From IMG/VR virus record IMGVR_UViG_3300045256_000043, positions 1-35,867 of that record: a DNA stretch of 35,867 bases, one strand, 5' to 3'. The translations under genes and the position numbers were made by a program. The notes under the pieces are model-generated. The model searched no databases and was not told the origin of the DNA. It saw only the letters and a list, made by a program, of their open reading frames with translations. Below are positions 7,686-14,677 of this stretch, piece by piece (position 1 is the stretch's first letter; each line of letters begins with the position of its first letter). Source of the DNA: a virus.

Positions 7686-7910
7686 GTGGAGAAGAGGCGG
7701 AAGGGACGCGCGTCAGCTAAAGGGCCTGAGCAGCCGCTCGACCCTGGCCCCCACCGCCTTGAAAAAGACGCTGGCGACTACGGCCTGTTCGTGGTGACGA
7801 TCCTCACGGGCAACCCTGACGAGCCAATGCGCCTGCACGGGTGGGTGAAACGCCTGAAGCCTGGGACGCTCGTGGACGCCGAGCTGGAGACCCTGGGCGA
7901 CGATAAGTGA
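7686..7910 (+). CDS. Small unknown protein encoded opposite to its neighbours
   Basis: A GTG-started frame of 74 codons follows a strong AAGGAGG site by four bases. The C-terminal part (TILTGNPDEPMRLHGWVKRL) uses the high third-position GC expected of real genes here. It lies between the Cro-like and CII-like genes but on the other strand, so the leftward early transcript would be antisense to it. A competing - strand frame (7713-7919) overlaps the Cro-like stop by ATGA but has poorer codon composition. I recognise no family. Confidence 0.5.
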   Translation: MEKRRKGRASAKGPEQPLDPGPHRLEKDAGDYGLFVVTILTGNPDEPMRLHGWVKRLKPGTLVDAELETLGDDK

Positions 7911-7915
7911 ATGGC

Positions 7916-8146
7916 TCATGCGGCATCCGGGTGGGGCGGCAGCACGGGCGGGGGCCCATCCGGCAGGCCCAACAGCTCCCAGGCCCGGATGGCGCCATGG
8001 GTGGCAGCCTCGATCCTCTTCGCCAGGTCCGGCAGCGGACGCTTCAGCCGCGACAGGATGCAGTGGAGATGAGCCTCGGCGCAGGGAACCCTGGCGGCCA
8101 GAGACCGGACAGACTCATTGCCGAGACGGGCACGAAGATTCTCCAT
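7916..8146 (-). CDS. Cro-like HTH regulator
   Basis: The 76-residue protein holds a compact Cro/YdaS-like helix-turn-helix (GNESVRSLAARVPCAEAHLH, about 9-28) and a proline-rich tail. It diverges from the XRE repressor at 8231, with the candidate operator between. The ATG at 8146 is preferred over a TTG at 8155. A plausible promoter (TTGACC-17-TACTTT) would start transcription almost on this ATG, and there is no good ribosome site, so the message may be leaderless. By analogy it represses the repressor gene and permits lytic growth. Confidence 0.7.
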   Translation of the reverse strand: MENLRARLGNESVRSLAARVPCAEAHLHCILSRLKRPLPDLAKRIEAATHGAIRAWELLGLPDGPPPVLPPHPDAA

Positions 8147-8153
8147 GCCCCTC

Positions 8154-8182
8154 AAAGTAATAGCGCTGCGCTACCCGGTCAA
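8154..8182 (-). promoter_or_regulatory. Leftward early promoter with repressor operator
   Basis: On the - strand, TTGACC (8182-8177) and TACTTT (8159-8154) are separated by 17 bases. The spacer holds the dyad TAGCGCAGCGCTA (8173-8161), which also occurs at 9749-9761 in another promoter spacer. Binding there would block RNA polymerase. The -10 match is only moderate. Confidence 0.55.
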
Positions 8183-8230
8183 CCCCCCTGCTGTTATTTC
8201 GTGGATGCTATCAGTGCAGACAATGGGAGC

Positions 8231-8611
8231 ATGGACCTTTGGCCCCATAGGAACGCCTTCCAAGCTCGCGTGCGTGAGCTCCAGGAGCGGACAGGCATGA
8301 CCCAGGACGGGGTGGCGGAAGCGCTGGGCACCAGCACAGGCACGCTTCGCGGGTGGCTCTACAACCGCAAGCGCAAGCCCTCGCTCGAAACACTGCAAAA
8401 AGCTGCTGCGCTCTTCGGGTGTTCCATCACGGAGTTCTTGGACGATCCTGGCGCGCCTCCACCCGGGGCGGCTGCCGACGCCTCAGAGTTCGACCGCTTC
8501 ATGCTGCGGGTGATGGGGTCCGACCTGGAGGCGTTGACGGACGAACAGAAGGTGGCAGCCTTTGAGGCATGGAAGGCTACAATGAAGGCGTTCAGGGCCC
8601 GGCAGGCCTGA
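8231..8611 (+). CDS. XRE-family repressor (CI-like)
   Basis: The 126-residue protein has an N-terminal XRE helix-turn-helix (MTQDGVAEALGTSTGTLRGW, about 23-42), then a proline/alanine-rich linker and a short helical C-terminus. It lacks the LexA-like S24 protease domain of lambda CI, so induction by RecA self-cleavage is unlikely. The next gene encodes an ImmA/IrrE metalloprotease, the partner that cleaves such short repressors in ICEBs1-type switches. It probably binds the TAGCGCWGCGCTA sites at 8161 and 9749. The ribosome site (GGGAG) is very close to the ATG. Confidence 0.8.
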   Translation: MDLWPHRNAFQARVRELQERTGMTQDGVAEALGTSTGTLRGWLYNRKRKPSLETLQKAAALFGCSITEFLDDPGAPPPGAAADASEFDRFMLRVMGSDLEALTDEQKVAAFEAWKATMKAFRARQA

Positions 8612-9078
8612 GGCCGCCATGGTACGGGCGCCGCTACCCCAGTCTGGACGACCTCGTGGCAGCCGCTGAGGGCCTGGGCGCCAAGGTGGGCTGGGCGGCC
8701 ATCGGCCAGGAGGCGCTGTTCGTCGCGGGCGATGCCCACGAGCCGCCCGTGATCCTGCTGCCGACGGGCACGAGCCCGTTGCGCACTGCATGGCTACTGG
8801 CGCACGAGCTGGGGCACCTGCACCAGCACGAGGGTCCCAAGACGGCCTGGACCCATGGCCGCGACGAGGCGCGCGCCGACCGCTGGGCCGCCTGTGCCCT
8901 GATCCCCGAAGCGGCTGTCCGCCGCCACCGGAACGCCTGTGAGGATGCGTTCATCGCGGCGCTGAGTAGGCACTATGAGGAGCTCCCGATGCACGGCTGC
9001 CCCAGCCGCGGGCTGGCTGGTAGGATTGCGGGGATTCGACTGAGGTGCATCAGAATCAAGCCTGTGGAGGTGATATGA
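8569..9078 (+). CDS. ImmA/IrrE-type metallopeptidase (anti-repressor)
   Basis: This 169-residue protein carries the zinc protease motif HELGH (79-83) and the downstream DEARADRWA with third ligand E100. In ICEBs1, ImmA cuts the XRE repressor ImmR to induce the element. This gene follows the XRE repressor and overlaps it by 43 bases in another frame, which supports a functional pair. The start at 8569 keeps the conserved WYGRRYPSLDDLV segment. No usual in-frame start lies after the repressor stop before it. Induction in this phage probably runs through this protease. Confidence 0.85.
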   Translation: MEGYNEGVQGPAGLRPPWYGRRYPSLDDLVAAAEGLGAKVGWAAIGQEALFVAGDAHEPPVILLPTGTSPLRTAWLLAHELGHLHQHEGPKTAWTHGRDEARADRWAACALIPEAAVRRHRNACEDAFIAALSRHYEELPMHGCPSRGLAGRIAGIRLRCIRIKPVEVI

Positions 9079-9665
9079 AACCTTGGAAGGTTTGGACTGC
9101 ATTGGGTGTGTTCGTGGCGCTCTGCTTTGTCGCGCTGGGAGTGCTTATAGCCGCAGCCGCAAAGATGCAGGAACAAGCAGATGCGTCCGCGAAGGCGGCT
9201 TCCGAAAAAATCGAAGCCGCAGAAAAAGCTAAATTCGACGCCATGACGCCAGCCCAACATGCCCTGTTGGCCAGACAAGCGATGGCAAGCCACTTTTGGA
9301 GCGAGGCGCTTCGCCAATCGGAGGGATTGCCGCCCGGGGCCGCAAGGTCATCTCTTCACCTTGAGATCCTGAGGGCCCGAGACAAAGCCGAACGCGAGGA
9401 CTATGGGGCAGAGCCGGATACGACGGTTCTAAAATATTACATGCGCGACACCATTAAAAAAACCGCCAATGATCCCGACAGCATTGAAGTCGCTGATGTT
9501 TTCACGCCAGTCCATGACACGATCAAGTTGGATGGGCAGCCGGTAAATTGCTGGCGGGTTAGGTTCACCGTGCGGGGGCGCAATGCCTTTGGCGCCCTGG
9601 TCCTGCAACATGGGATCGCCTGGGCCAAAGGGGACGAGTGCCTTGCATGGAGGATCGGCAGCTAA
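9075..9665 (+). CDS. Membrane-anchored lysogeny-module protein of unknown function
   Basis: The 196-residue protein has one N-terminal transmembrane helix (about 7-30), then an alanine/lysine-rich coiled-coil-like stretch (about 31-55) and a soluble domain ending near residue 196. This domain includes RDTIKKTANDPDSIEVAD and CWRVRFTVRGRNAFGALVL. It starts after a GGAGGTG site, overlaps the ImmA stop and ends before a strong terminator. DNA here looks more AT-rich than its neighbours. The position after repressor and ImmA suggests expression in the lysogen (a moron), perhaps for superinfection exclusion. That role is inferred only. Confidence 0.7.
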   Translation: MKPWKVWTALGVFVALCFVALGVLIAAAAKMQEQADASAKAASEKIEAAEKAKFDAMTPAQHALLARQAMASHFWSEALRQSEGLPPGAARSSLHLEILRARDKAEREDYGAEPDTTVLKYYMRDTIKKTANDPDSIEVADVFTPVHDTIKLDGQPVNCWRVRFTVRGRNAFGALVLQHGIAWAKGDECLAWRIGS

Positions 9666-9684
9666 GCGGCCTCTCCTTCAAGCC

Positions 9685-9708
9685 AGCCCCGCTTCGGCGG
9701 GGCTTTTT
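9685..9708 (+). terminator. Rho-independent terminator with UUCG loop
   Basis: AGCCCCGC (9685-9692), a TTCG tetraloop and GCGGGGCT (9697-9704) form a perfect 8-bp stem followed by a T run. It ends the repressor-ImmA-membrane protein operon and separates it from the next rightward promoter. Confidence 0.92.
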
Positions 9709-9737
9709 CGTGCCCAGAAAAATCTGGCAAAAGGGGC

Positions 9738-9765
9738 TTGACGAGTAGTAGCGCAGCGCTAACCT
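9738..9765 (+). promoter_or_regulatory. Rightward early promoter with repressor operator
   Basis: TTGACG (9738-9743) and TAACCT (9760-9765) are spaced by 16 bases. The dyad TAGCGCAGCGCTA (9749-9761) lies in the spacer and overlaps the -10. It matches the switch site at 8161-8173 as a reverse complement; 14 bases (GTAGCGCAGCGCTA) are shared. It would drive the recombination-integration operon from 9857 under repressor control. Confidence 0.6.
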
Positions 9766-9856
9766 TATTTCATGGGGCAGCCCGCCCCAACGCCAACCCC
9801 CACGCCTCCGCCTGACGGGCGGGACGCCTCAGCTGCATCGCGGCCTAGGAGAAGCC

Positions 9857-10195
9857 ATGTCCACGATCCCGATCCACCCCACCCGACACACCGCCGAGGC
9901 CATGCGCCAGGACACCGAAGCCATGGCCTCGGAGATCGTCAAGCTCATGGCGACGGCCCCGGGCGCGGCCCAGTGGCGAGCGGCGGAGAGCTTGGCGCTC
10001 GGCATCCTCAGCGCCGTCCGCAAGGGCTGCACGGCTCACCAGCTGGTCCAGGCCCAGGCCCAGGCTCAAGCGGCTCGCCGCGTGAATCACGAGACCGCGA
10101 TGGTCATGCAGCTCGAGCGCATGGGCATGAGTGAGACCGCCGAGCGCCTACACCCCATCTTCGAGGGCATCTGTGCCCCATTTTCGCGCCCCTGA
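9857..10195 (+). CDS. Small helical protein of unknown function
   Basis: The 112-residue protein begins after GGAG seven bases upstream and is predicted to be mostly helical and alanine-rich, with an acidic N-terminal half. I recognise no domain. It is the first gene of the rightward operon, about 90 bases after the operator-promoter. It is followed after 16 bases by the coiled-coil gene. A larger frame starting at 9772 in another register is a composition artefact. Confidence 0.65.
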   Translation: MSTIPIHPTRHTAEAMRQDTEAMASEIVKLMATAPGAAQWRAAESLALGILSAVRKGCTAHQLVQAQAQAQAARRVNHETAMVMQLERMGMSETAERLHPIFEGICAPFSRP

Positions 10196-10211
10196 GGCGC
10201 AGGAGAGAATT

Positions 10212-10991
10212 ATGTCTGGAGTCGAGATCCTACCCTCCGCGACGCCTCACGAGGTCGCATCTGTGGCCCTCGCCGAGGCCATGCATGTCCTCGCCACGGC
10301 CAAGGCGGTGGTCATCCGCAACGAGTCGGACTACGCCGCCGCCGATGCCGCCATCGCCGCCATCAAGTCGGCGCAGAAGGCCGCCGAAGCCAAGCGGACC
10401 TCCCTGGTCAAGCCGCTGAACGACACCGTCAAACGAATCAACGCCGAGTTCCGGCCGGTGGAGGAAGCGCTGGAGGCCGCGCTGGCCGCCTATCGCAGGC
10501 CTATGACCGCCTATCAGACTGAGCAGGCGAGGCTTCGCGCCGAGGCTGAGGCGAAGGCCCGGGCCGAGCGCGAGCGTATCGAGGCGGAGGCCCGCGCCAA
10601 GGCACAGGCTGAGCTGGACGCGGCCCGCAAGGCCCGCGCAGAAGCTGAAGCGCTCCGCTCCGCTGCCGCCGATGCTTTCGAAGCGGCGCTGGCCGAAGAC
10701 CGCGTCGCGGACGCCGAAGCGGAGGCTGAAGCCCGGATGCGCGAGGCCCAGCAAGCCATCCGCGAAGGACAGATGGCCGTGGCCACCATCGCCGCCGATG
10801 CCCCCCTGAAGGTGACAGGCTCCGCCTCGAAGACCTACACGATCTGGGACTACGAGATCACGGATGAGTCCGCCGTGCCCCTGCGCTTCCGGCCCGTCGA
10901 CCACAAGGCTCTTGCCGCCGAAGTCCGCGCCACCAAGGGCGAATCCAACATTCCGGGCGTACGGATCTTTTCCCGCGTGGAGGTCAAATGA
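10212..10991 (+). CDS. Long coiled-coil protein, possible recombination accessory
   Basis: The 259-residue protein is dominated by a charged coiled coil (about residues 85-200, rich in RAEAEAKARAE-type repeats). A C-terminal segment with a conserved look follows (SASKTYTIWDYEITDESAVP and AEVRATKGESNIPGVRIF). It starts after AGGAGAG and overlaps the next gene by ATGA. Position before an annealing protein suggests a nuclease inhibitor or partner such as Gam. The C-terminal motif occurs in several phage coiled-coil proteins of this position. The function is not proven. Confidence 0.7.
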   Translation: MSGVEILPSATPHEVASVALAEAMHVLATAKAVVIRNESDYAAADAAIAAIKSAQKAAEAKRTSLVKPLNDTVKRINAEFRPVEEALEAALAAYRRPMTAYQTEQARLRAEAEAKARAERERIEAEARAKAQAELDAARKARAEAEALRSAAADAFEAALAEDRVADAEAEAEARMREAQQAIREGQMAVATIAADAPLKVTGSASKTYTIWDYEITDESAVPLRFRPVDHKALAAEVRATKGESNIPGVRIFSRVEVK

Positions 10992-11728
10992 GCGAGCTTC
11001 GAACTTTGGATCAGGCCACAATCGCCAAGCTGGTCCTGACCGGCGATATGAAGGCGCTGTCTGACGCGCAGAAGGTGGACTACTACGCCTACCGCTGCCA
11101 GCAGGCAGGACTGGATCCAGCAGCAAAACCCTTCGACATCCTTACCCTCAACGGGAAGATGATCCTGTACGCAAACGCGAGCTGTGCCCAGCAGCTTACG
11201 AGCATCCATAAGCTGTCCCATGAGGTGACGGGCCGCGAGCTGGTGGATGGCGTCTACTGTGTGTTCTGCCGCGTCTCCGGCCCTGATGGGCGATCCACAG
11301 AGAACATGGGAGCCGTGCCCGTCGAGGGGCTCAAGGGCGAAGCCAAAGCCAACGCCATGCTCAAGGCTACGACCAAGGCCATCCGCCGTGCGGTGCTGGC
11401 GCATATGGGCCTCGGCATGATGGACGAGACCGAGGTCGAGGTCGAGACGATCCCGGGCGTGGTGATGAGCCCAGCTCCACCTGCCATCGTGGCACCCATC
11501 GCCCAGCCCTGGGACACGGGCGCTCATGAGGAGTTCGCGATCCTGGAGGACCGTCTGTACGACGCGTTCAAGGCCGCTGGGGCGCTGGACCGCCTGCCCG
11601 ACGAGCAAAACAAGTGGCGCAGTAGGCGCACAGGGAACGAGCCCTCGGTTGTCCTGGCAGAGATGCTTAGGCGCGTCGAGGCGCTTGAGGCCGCGGCGAA
11701 GAAGAAGGCCGACGAGAGCGCCGCATGA
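10988..11728 (+). CDS. Probable RecT/Bet-like annealing recombinase
   Basis: The 246-residue protein contains YAYRCQQAGLDPAAKPFDIL (about 36-55) with NGKMILYANASCAQQL. It also has KANAMLKATTKAIRRAVLAH (about 119-138) ending in GLGMMDETE. The first segment resembles the RecT/Bet core, and the second is common in phage annealing proteins. It overlaps the coiled-coil gene by ATGA. Together with NinB at 2165 it would support recombination and concatemer formation. Identity rests on these motifs and context. A generic phage protein is the alternative. Confidence 0.6.
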   Translation: MSELRTLDQATIAKLVLTGDMKALSDAQKVDYYAYRCQQAGLDPAAKPFDILTLNGKMILYANASCAQQLTSIHKLSHEVTGRELVDGVYCVFCRVSGPDGRSTENMGAVPVEGLKGEAKANAMLKATTKAIRRAVLAHMGLGMMDETEVEVETIPGVVMSPAPPAIVAPIAQPWDTGAHEEFAILEDRLYDAFKAAGALDRLPDEQNKWRSRRTGNEPSVVLAEMLRRVEALEAAAKKKADESAA

Positions 11729-12042
11729 CGATCCTCGGGACACTCATTCTCACGCTCGTTGGAGTCTTCGCGATCATCGCCGCATTGTGGATGGGTCAGC
11801 TTCGAGCGTCTGGGCGCCTGGTGGACCGTTATGATCTCATTCACCTGCGCTTTCGTATCGAGCGGCGCCTGCTGCTGCTGCCCTACCTGCGCCTCACCGC
11901 CTGCGCCGTGCTGATCATGGGCGGACTGGCCTCCCTCGTCTCGGGGCTGCTGTTCCTGGACGCGCCACTCAAGGGCGCGCTGGACTTCATCCTGGGCGTG
12001 TTCTTTTTGCTGCTGGGGGCGGCGCTGTGGGAGATGGAGTGA
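11725..12042 (+). CDS. Small multi-pass membrane protein
   Basis: The 105-residue protein shows three likely hydrophobic helices (about 5-24, 58-77 and 86-102) and a basic loop rich in arginine and leucine between the first two. It overlaps the preceding gene by ATGA. No family is recognised. It belongs to the early rightward operon, not to the lysis cluster. Confidence 0.65.
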   Translation: MTILGTLILTLVGVFAIIAALWMGQLRASGRLVDRYDLIHLRFRIERRLLLLPYLRLTACAVLIMGGLASLVSGLLFLDAPLKGALDFILGVFFLLLGAALWEME

Positions 12043-12055
12043 GCGGGGGCATGGC

Positions 12056-12268
12056 ATGACCACCACACTGACCCTCGGCCCTGCGATCCAGGCCCATCGG
12101 TGCGAGGCCTGCGGGTTCGTGATGTCGCAGCGTGCGGTTGAATCGCAGCGTCCCTACTGGCGGCCTTCGGCGCATGATCCCTGCTTCGATCCCGACTGCG
12201 ACGGATGCGGACTCGCGGGGACACTGATGCCTTTTTCTTACTACCGCGCCACGAGGCGCAGAAGCTGA
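12056..12268 (+). CDS. Small zinc-binding-like protein
   Basis: The 70-residue protein carries two cysteine clusters, CEAC (16-19) and CFDPDCDGC (43-51), likely to hold one or two metal ions. It starts after a GGGGGC stretch 14 bases beyond the previous stop, and lies just upstream of the pentapeptide genes. No function can be given. Confidence 0.6.
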   Translation: MTTTLTLGPAIQAHRCEACGFVMSQRAVESQRPYWRPSAHDPCFDPDCDGCGLAGTLMPFSYYRATRRRS

Positions 12269-12271
12269 CAC

Positions 12272-13021
12272 ATGACTGACCTCAAGCAAGCTCTCCACCT
12301 CCACGACCTCTGGACCCAGGGCGAGCCTGGAGGTGTCCGTCTGAACCTCGCCAGGCACTGCCTGCGGTGCATGGACTTCTCCGGCGCGAACCTCCGAGGT
12401 GCCATTTTCGCCCGCGCCCTCCTCACCGACGCCAACCTCACCGGCGCTAACCTCCGCGGTGCCATCTTCGCCCGCGCATCCCTCGCCGACGCTGACCTCT
12501 CCGGCGCCAAACTTACCAACGCCATCCTCACCGAATCCAACTTTGCTGGCGCGTTTCTCACTTACGCAGATCTTTCCGGAGCTGATCTTACCAACGCCCA
12601 TCTTGGAAGCGCTGACTTCCGCGGCGCTGACCTCTCCGGTGCCAACCTCACCGACGCTGAGCTCTCCGGCGCCGATATCCGAGACGCTAGAATTACCGGC
12701 GCCGACCTTACCGACACCAAGGGCCTCCCGGCTCCCGTTCCAGGCCTACGAAAGCGTGTGGCGGAGGTGATCCTCTCTGATCCATCCAAGCTTGACATGA
12801 CCGATTGGCACGCCTGCGACACCATCCACTGCATCGGCGGATGGGCCGTCACGCTCGCCCCCAACGGTCGCGAGCTGGAGGAGCGCTACGGTATCGACCT
12901 CGCTGCCCGCTGCCTGCTGGGGCTCACGGGTAGAGAGGAGGACCGCGTTTTTTATCTCAACAACGACAAAGCCCTGGCAGTGCTGAAGGGCTGGGCTAAG
13001 GAGGACCTATCCCATGACTGA
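12272..13021 (+). CDS. Pentapeptide-repeat protein with C-terminal HCxxGW domain
   Basis: This 249-residue protein starts MTDLKQ and holds about 22 pentapeptide units of A(D/N)LxG type (about 32-148), which form a right-handed quadrilateral beta helix. A separate C-terminal region follows from about residue 155, with DWHACDTIHCIGGWAV. This W-H-x-C...H-C-x-x-G-W pattern recurs in phage and bacterial proteins of unknown function. Some pentapeptide proteins mimic DNA and protect gyrase, but that is not shown here. It overlaps its shorter paralogue by eight bases (ATGACTGA). Confidence 0.85.
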   Translation: MTDLKQALHLHDLWTQGEPGGVRLNLARHCLRCMDFSGANLRGAIFARALLTDANLTGANLRGAIFARASLADADLSGAKLTNAILTESNFAGAFLTYADLSGADLTNAHLGSADFRGADLSGANLTDAELSGADIRDARITGADLTDTKGLPAPVPGLRKRVAEVILSDPSKLDMTDWHACDTIHCIGGWAVTLAPNGRELEERYGIDLAARCLLGLTGREEDRVFYLNNDKALAVLKGWAKEDLSHD

Positions 13022-13637
13022 CCTCAAACACCACCTCCACCGCCATCAGCTCTGGCGTAAGGGCGAGCTGGGAGGTACTCAACTCAACCTCTCACGCCAG
13101 GACCTACGGGGAGTGAACCTATCAGGCCAGGACCTCACCGGCGCCGACCTCCGCGGCGCCGACCTCACCCGCGCCAACTTTCGCGGCGCCATCCTTACCG
13201 GCGCCGACTTGCGCGGCGCATCCCTCATCCACACCAATCTCACTGGCGCCGACCTCCGCGACGCTGATCTTTCCGGCGCCGACCTCACCCACGCATCCTT
13301 CTTCAACGCCGTCCTCTCTGGTGCCAACATGGAAGGTGCTAATCTCACCGGCGCCGACCTCACCGACGCTAATCTCTTCGGCGCCAATTTCCGAGACGCC
13401 CTCCTCGCCGGCGCTGACCTCACCGACGCCTTTGTCAGGCGCGTCATTCTCGTTGGCGCAGACCTTTCCGGCGCCAACCTCACCGACGCCAACTTCATCA
13501 ACACCGACCTCACCGGCGCGAACCTCCGCGGTGCCATCCTTTCCGGCACCAAAGGCCTCCCTGCACCTATCACTAACAACGACGAAGCCCTGCCAGTGTT
13601 AAAGACCCGGACTAAGGAGGAACCCACCCATGACTGA
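13014..13637 (+). CDS. Pentapeptide-repeat protein, paralogue lacking the C-terminal domain
   Basis: The 207-residue protein is a tandem paralogue of the preceding gene. It shares the start MTDLK, the pentapeptide core (more units, about 35-175) and the final segment (GLPAP, then NND-x-ALxVLK, ending HD). About 72 residues present in the first copy between GLPAP and NND, including the HCxxGW motif, are missing. The start has TAAGGAGGA about nine bases upstream, and the gene overlaps both neighbours by eight bases or less. It looks like a real, shortened gene, not a frameshifted remnant. Confidence 0.85.
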   Translation: MTDLKHHLHRHQLWRKGELGGTQLNLSRQDLRGVNLSGQDLTGADLRGADLTRANFRGAILTGADLRGASLIHTNLTGADLRDADLSGADLTHASFFNAVLSGANMEGANLTGADLTDANLFGANFRDALLAGADLTDAFVRRVILVGADLSGANLTDANFINTDLTGANLRGAILSGTKGLPAPITNNDEALPVLKTRTKEEPTHD

Positions 13638-13998
13638 GGTGAAAAGGTATCGCGTTTACCTTTCAGAATGCTCGTTCGGGCCTGATGTCGGGTATTTGGA
13701 GTATGAGTACGGTGATTGGCTCCGCTACGAAGAATGCGCGCCCATCCTCGAATCCCTCCGCGCCCAACTTGAGGCGGCCAAGGCGGCCCTTGCCGCGAGC
13801 GAGGCGCGAGTGAGCGAACTCGAATCCTTGGTGGTGGACCTCGGGGATCGGGCGCACGACTACTCGACCGGTCCGGCGGTCCCAGACGGTTACTGGGATC
13901 TTCGTGCGCGCGCCTATGATGCGGTATCCAACACTCTATCCGCCGCTCTCGAAGCCCACACGCAAGCCGCACCCAAGGATAGAGAAGTGACCCCATGA
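13630..13998 (+). CDS. Coiled-coil protein of the Ea22-like accessory type
   Basis: The 122-residue protein has a short N-terminal domain with many tyrosines (about 5-35), a coiled coil (SLRAQLEAAKAALAASEARV, about 42-61) and a polar C-terminus. It starts on the same ATGACTGA junction used twice just upstream, after a TAAGGAGGA site. It overlaps the next gene by ATGA. Similar early accessory proteins occur in lambdoid phages without known function. Confidence 0.65.
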   Translation: MTEVKRYRVYLSECSFGPDVGYLEYEYGDWLRYEECAPILESLRAQLEAAKAALAASEARVSELESLVVDLGDRAHDYSTGPAVPDGYWDLRARAYDAVSNTLSAALEAHTQAAPKDREVTP

Positions 13999-14321
13999 CC
14001 ACGACCCCCAAGCCCGCGCCCGAGAAGCGCATCCCCGTCGGCACTATCGTCAAGTTCCGTGCTCGATACTCCACCGACCCGCTCTACACGGGCGAGGTCC
14101 TGGCGTTCATCGCGCTCGGCAGCCCACTGGAATCCTTTGGCTGGCCGGCGGGCGCGGACCTCTACCGCGTCCGGGTGACCCACAAGGACGGCAAGCCGGT
14201 GGGCACCCGCGGCGGCAAGGAGAAGATCCTCACGCCCTACGCCTGCCGCCTCGAAGAACAGAACGCCGACAAGCTGAGGGAGCGGATTGATGGCCGCTCC
14301 CAAGAGACGGAGGAGGCATGA
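13995..14321 (+). CDS. Small accessory protein of unknown function
   Basis: The 108-residue protein is rich in beta-type segments (VGTIVKFRARYSTDPLYTGE; ADLYRVRVTHKDGK) and is mainly basic. It overlaps the previous gene by ATGA. I recognise no domain. It ends with a GGAGGAGGC site that could serve a following frame at 14318. Confidence 0.65.
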   Translation: MTTTPKPAPEKRIPVGTIVKFRARYSTDPLYTGEVLAFIALGSPLESFGWPAGADLYRVRVTHKDGKPVGTRGGKEKILTPYACRLEEQNADKLRERIDGRSQETEEA

Positions 14322-14482
14322 CCGCCCTATTGCTTGGCTGCAGCCAGCGCTCTCAGGGCTACCTGCACTGGCCCAGGCACCGGGCGCTGACCAGAGGCCC
14401 AGTAGCGGACCGATCGAGCGCTGCCACCCCGTCAAGAGGGGAAATCAAATTTTTTTCAGAAAGACTAAGTTGTGGAGAATCA

Positions 14483-14674
14483 ATGAGTAAGCCTCCCATC
14501 CCACTCGCCGCCCCTGACCAGGGCACCATGGATCTCCGCGTCCAGGTCGTCTTCAAGGAGCCGCTGGCGACCGAGCTGCGCCGCCTGGCAGTCGCCTACC
14601 AGTGCGAGCCCGCCGTGCTGGTCCGCCAACTGGTGGTGGACGGCCTGCGGGCACGGGAACCCAAGGCCAGCTAG
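14483..14674 (+). CDS. Small ribbon-helix-helix-like regulator, possible Xis
   Basis: The 63-residue form starts after GGAG at 14473 in an AT-rich patch. It ends with ELRRLAVAYQCEPAVLVRQL, which fits a ribbon-helix-helix DNA-binding fold (beta strand, then two helices). It sits four bases before integrase, the usual place of an excisionase or integrase regulator. An in-frame start at 14318, also with a strong ribosome site (GGAGGAGGC), would give 118 residues, but the added N-terminus looks unstructured. The region 14322-14482 may therefore be leader DNA. Confidence 0.6.
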   Translation: MSKPPIPLAAPDQGTMDLRVQVVFKEPLATELRRLAVAYQCEPAVLVRQLVVDGLRAREPKAS

Positions 14675-14677
14675 AGT

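Noticed and set aside
7713-7919. 68-codon - strand frame coupled by ATGA to the Cro-like gene
   Set aside because: Third-position GC is poor, no motif is visible, and the + strand frame there has a strong ribosome site. It is not excluded fully.
10230-11126. 298-codon - strand frame over the coiled-coil gene
   Set aside because: Glycine/arginine-rich reading of an alanine-rich gene; no motif.
12390-13560. Regular short DNA repeats that could look like a CRISPR array
   Set aside because: The repeats are 15-base coding units of pentapeptides with no spacers.
13079-14074. 331-codon - strand frame over the pentapeptide genes
   Set aside because: Its APxRSAPxR repeats only mirror the pentapeptide repeats of the opposite strand.
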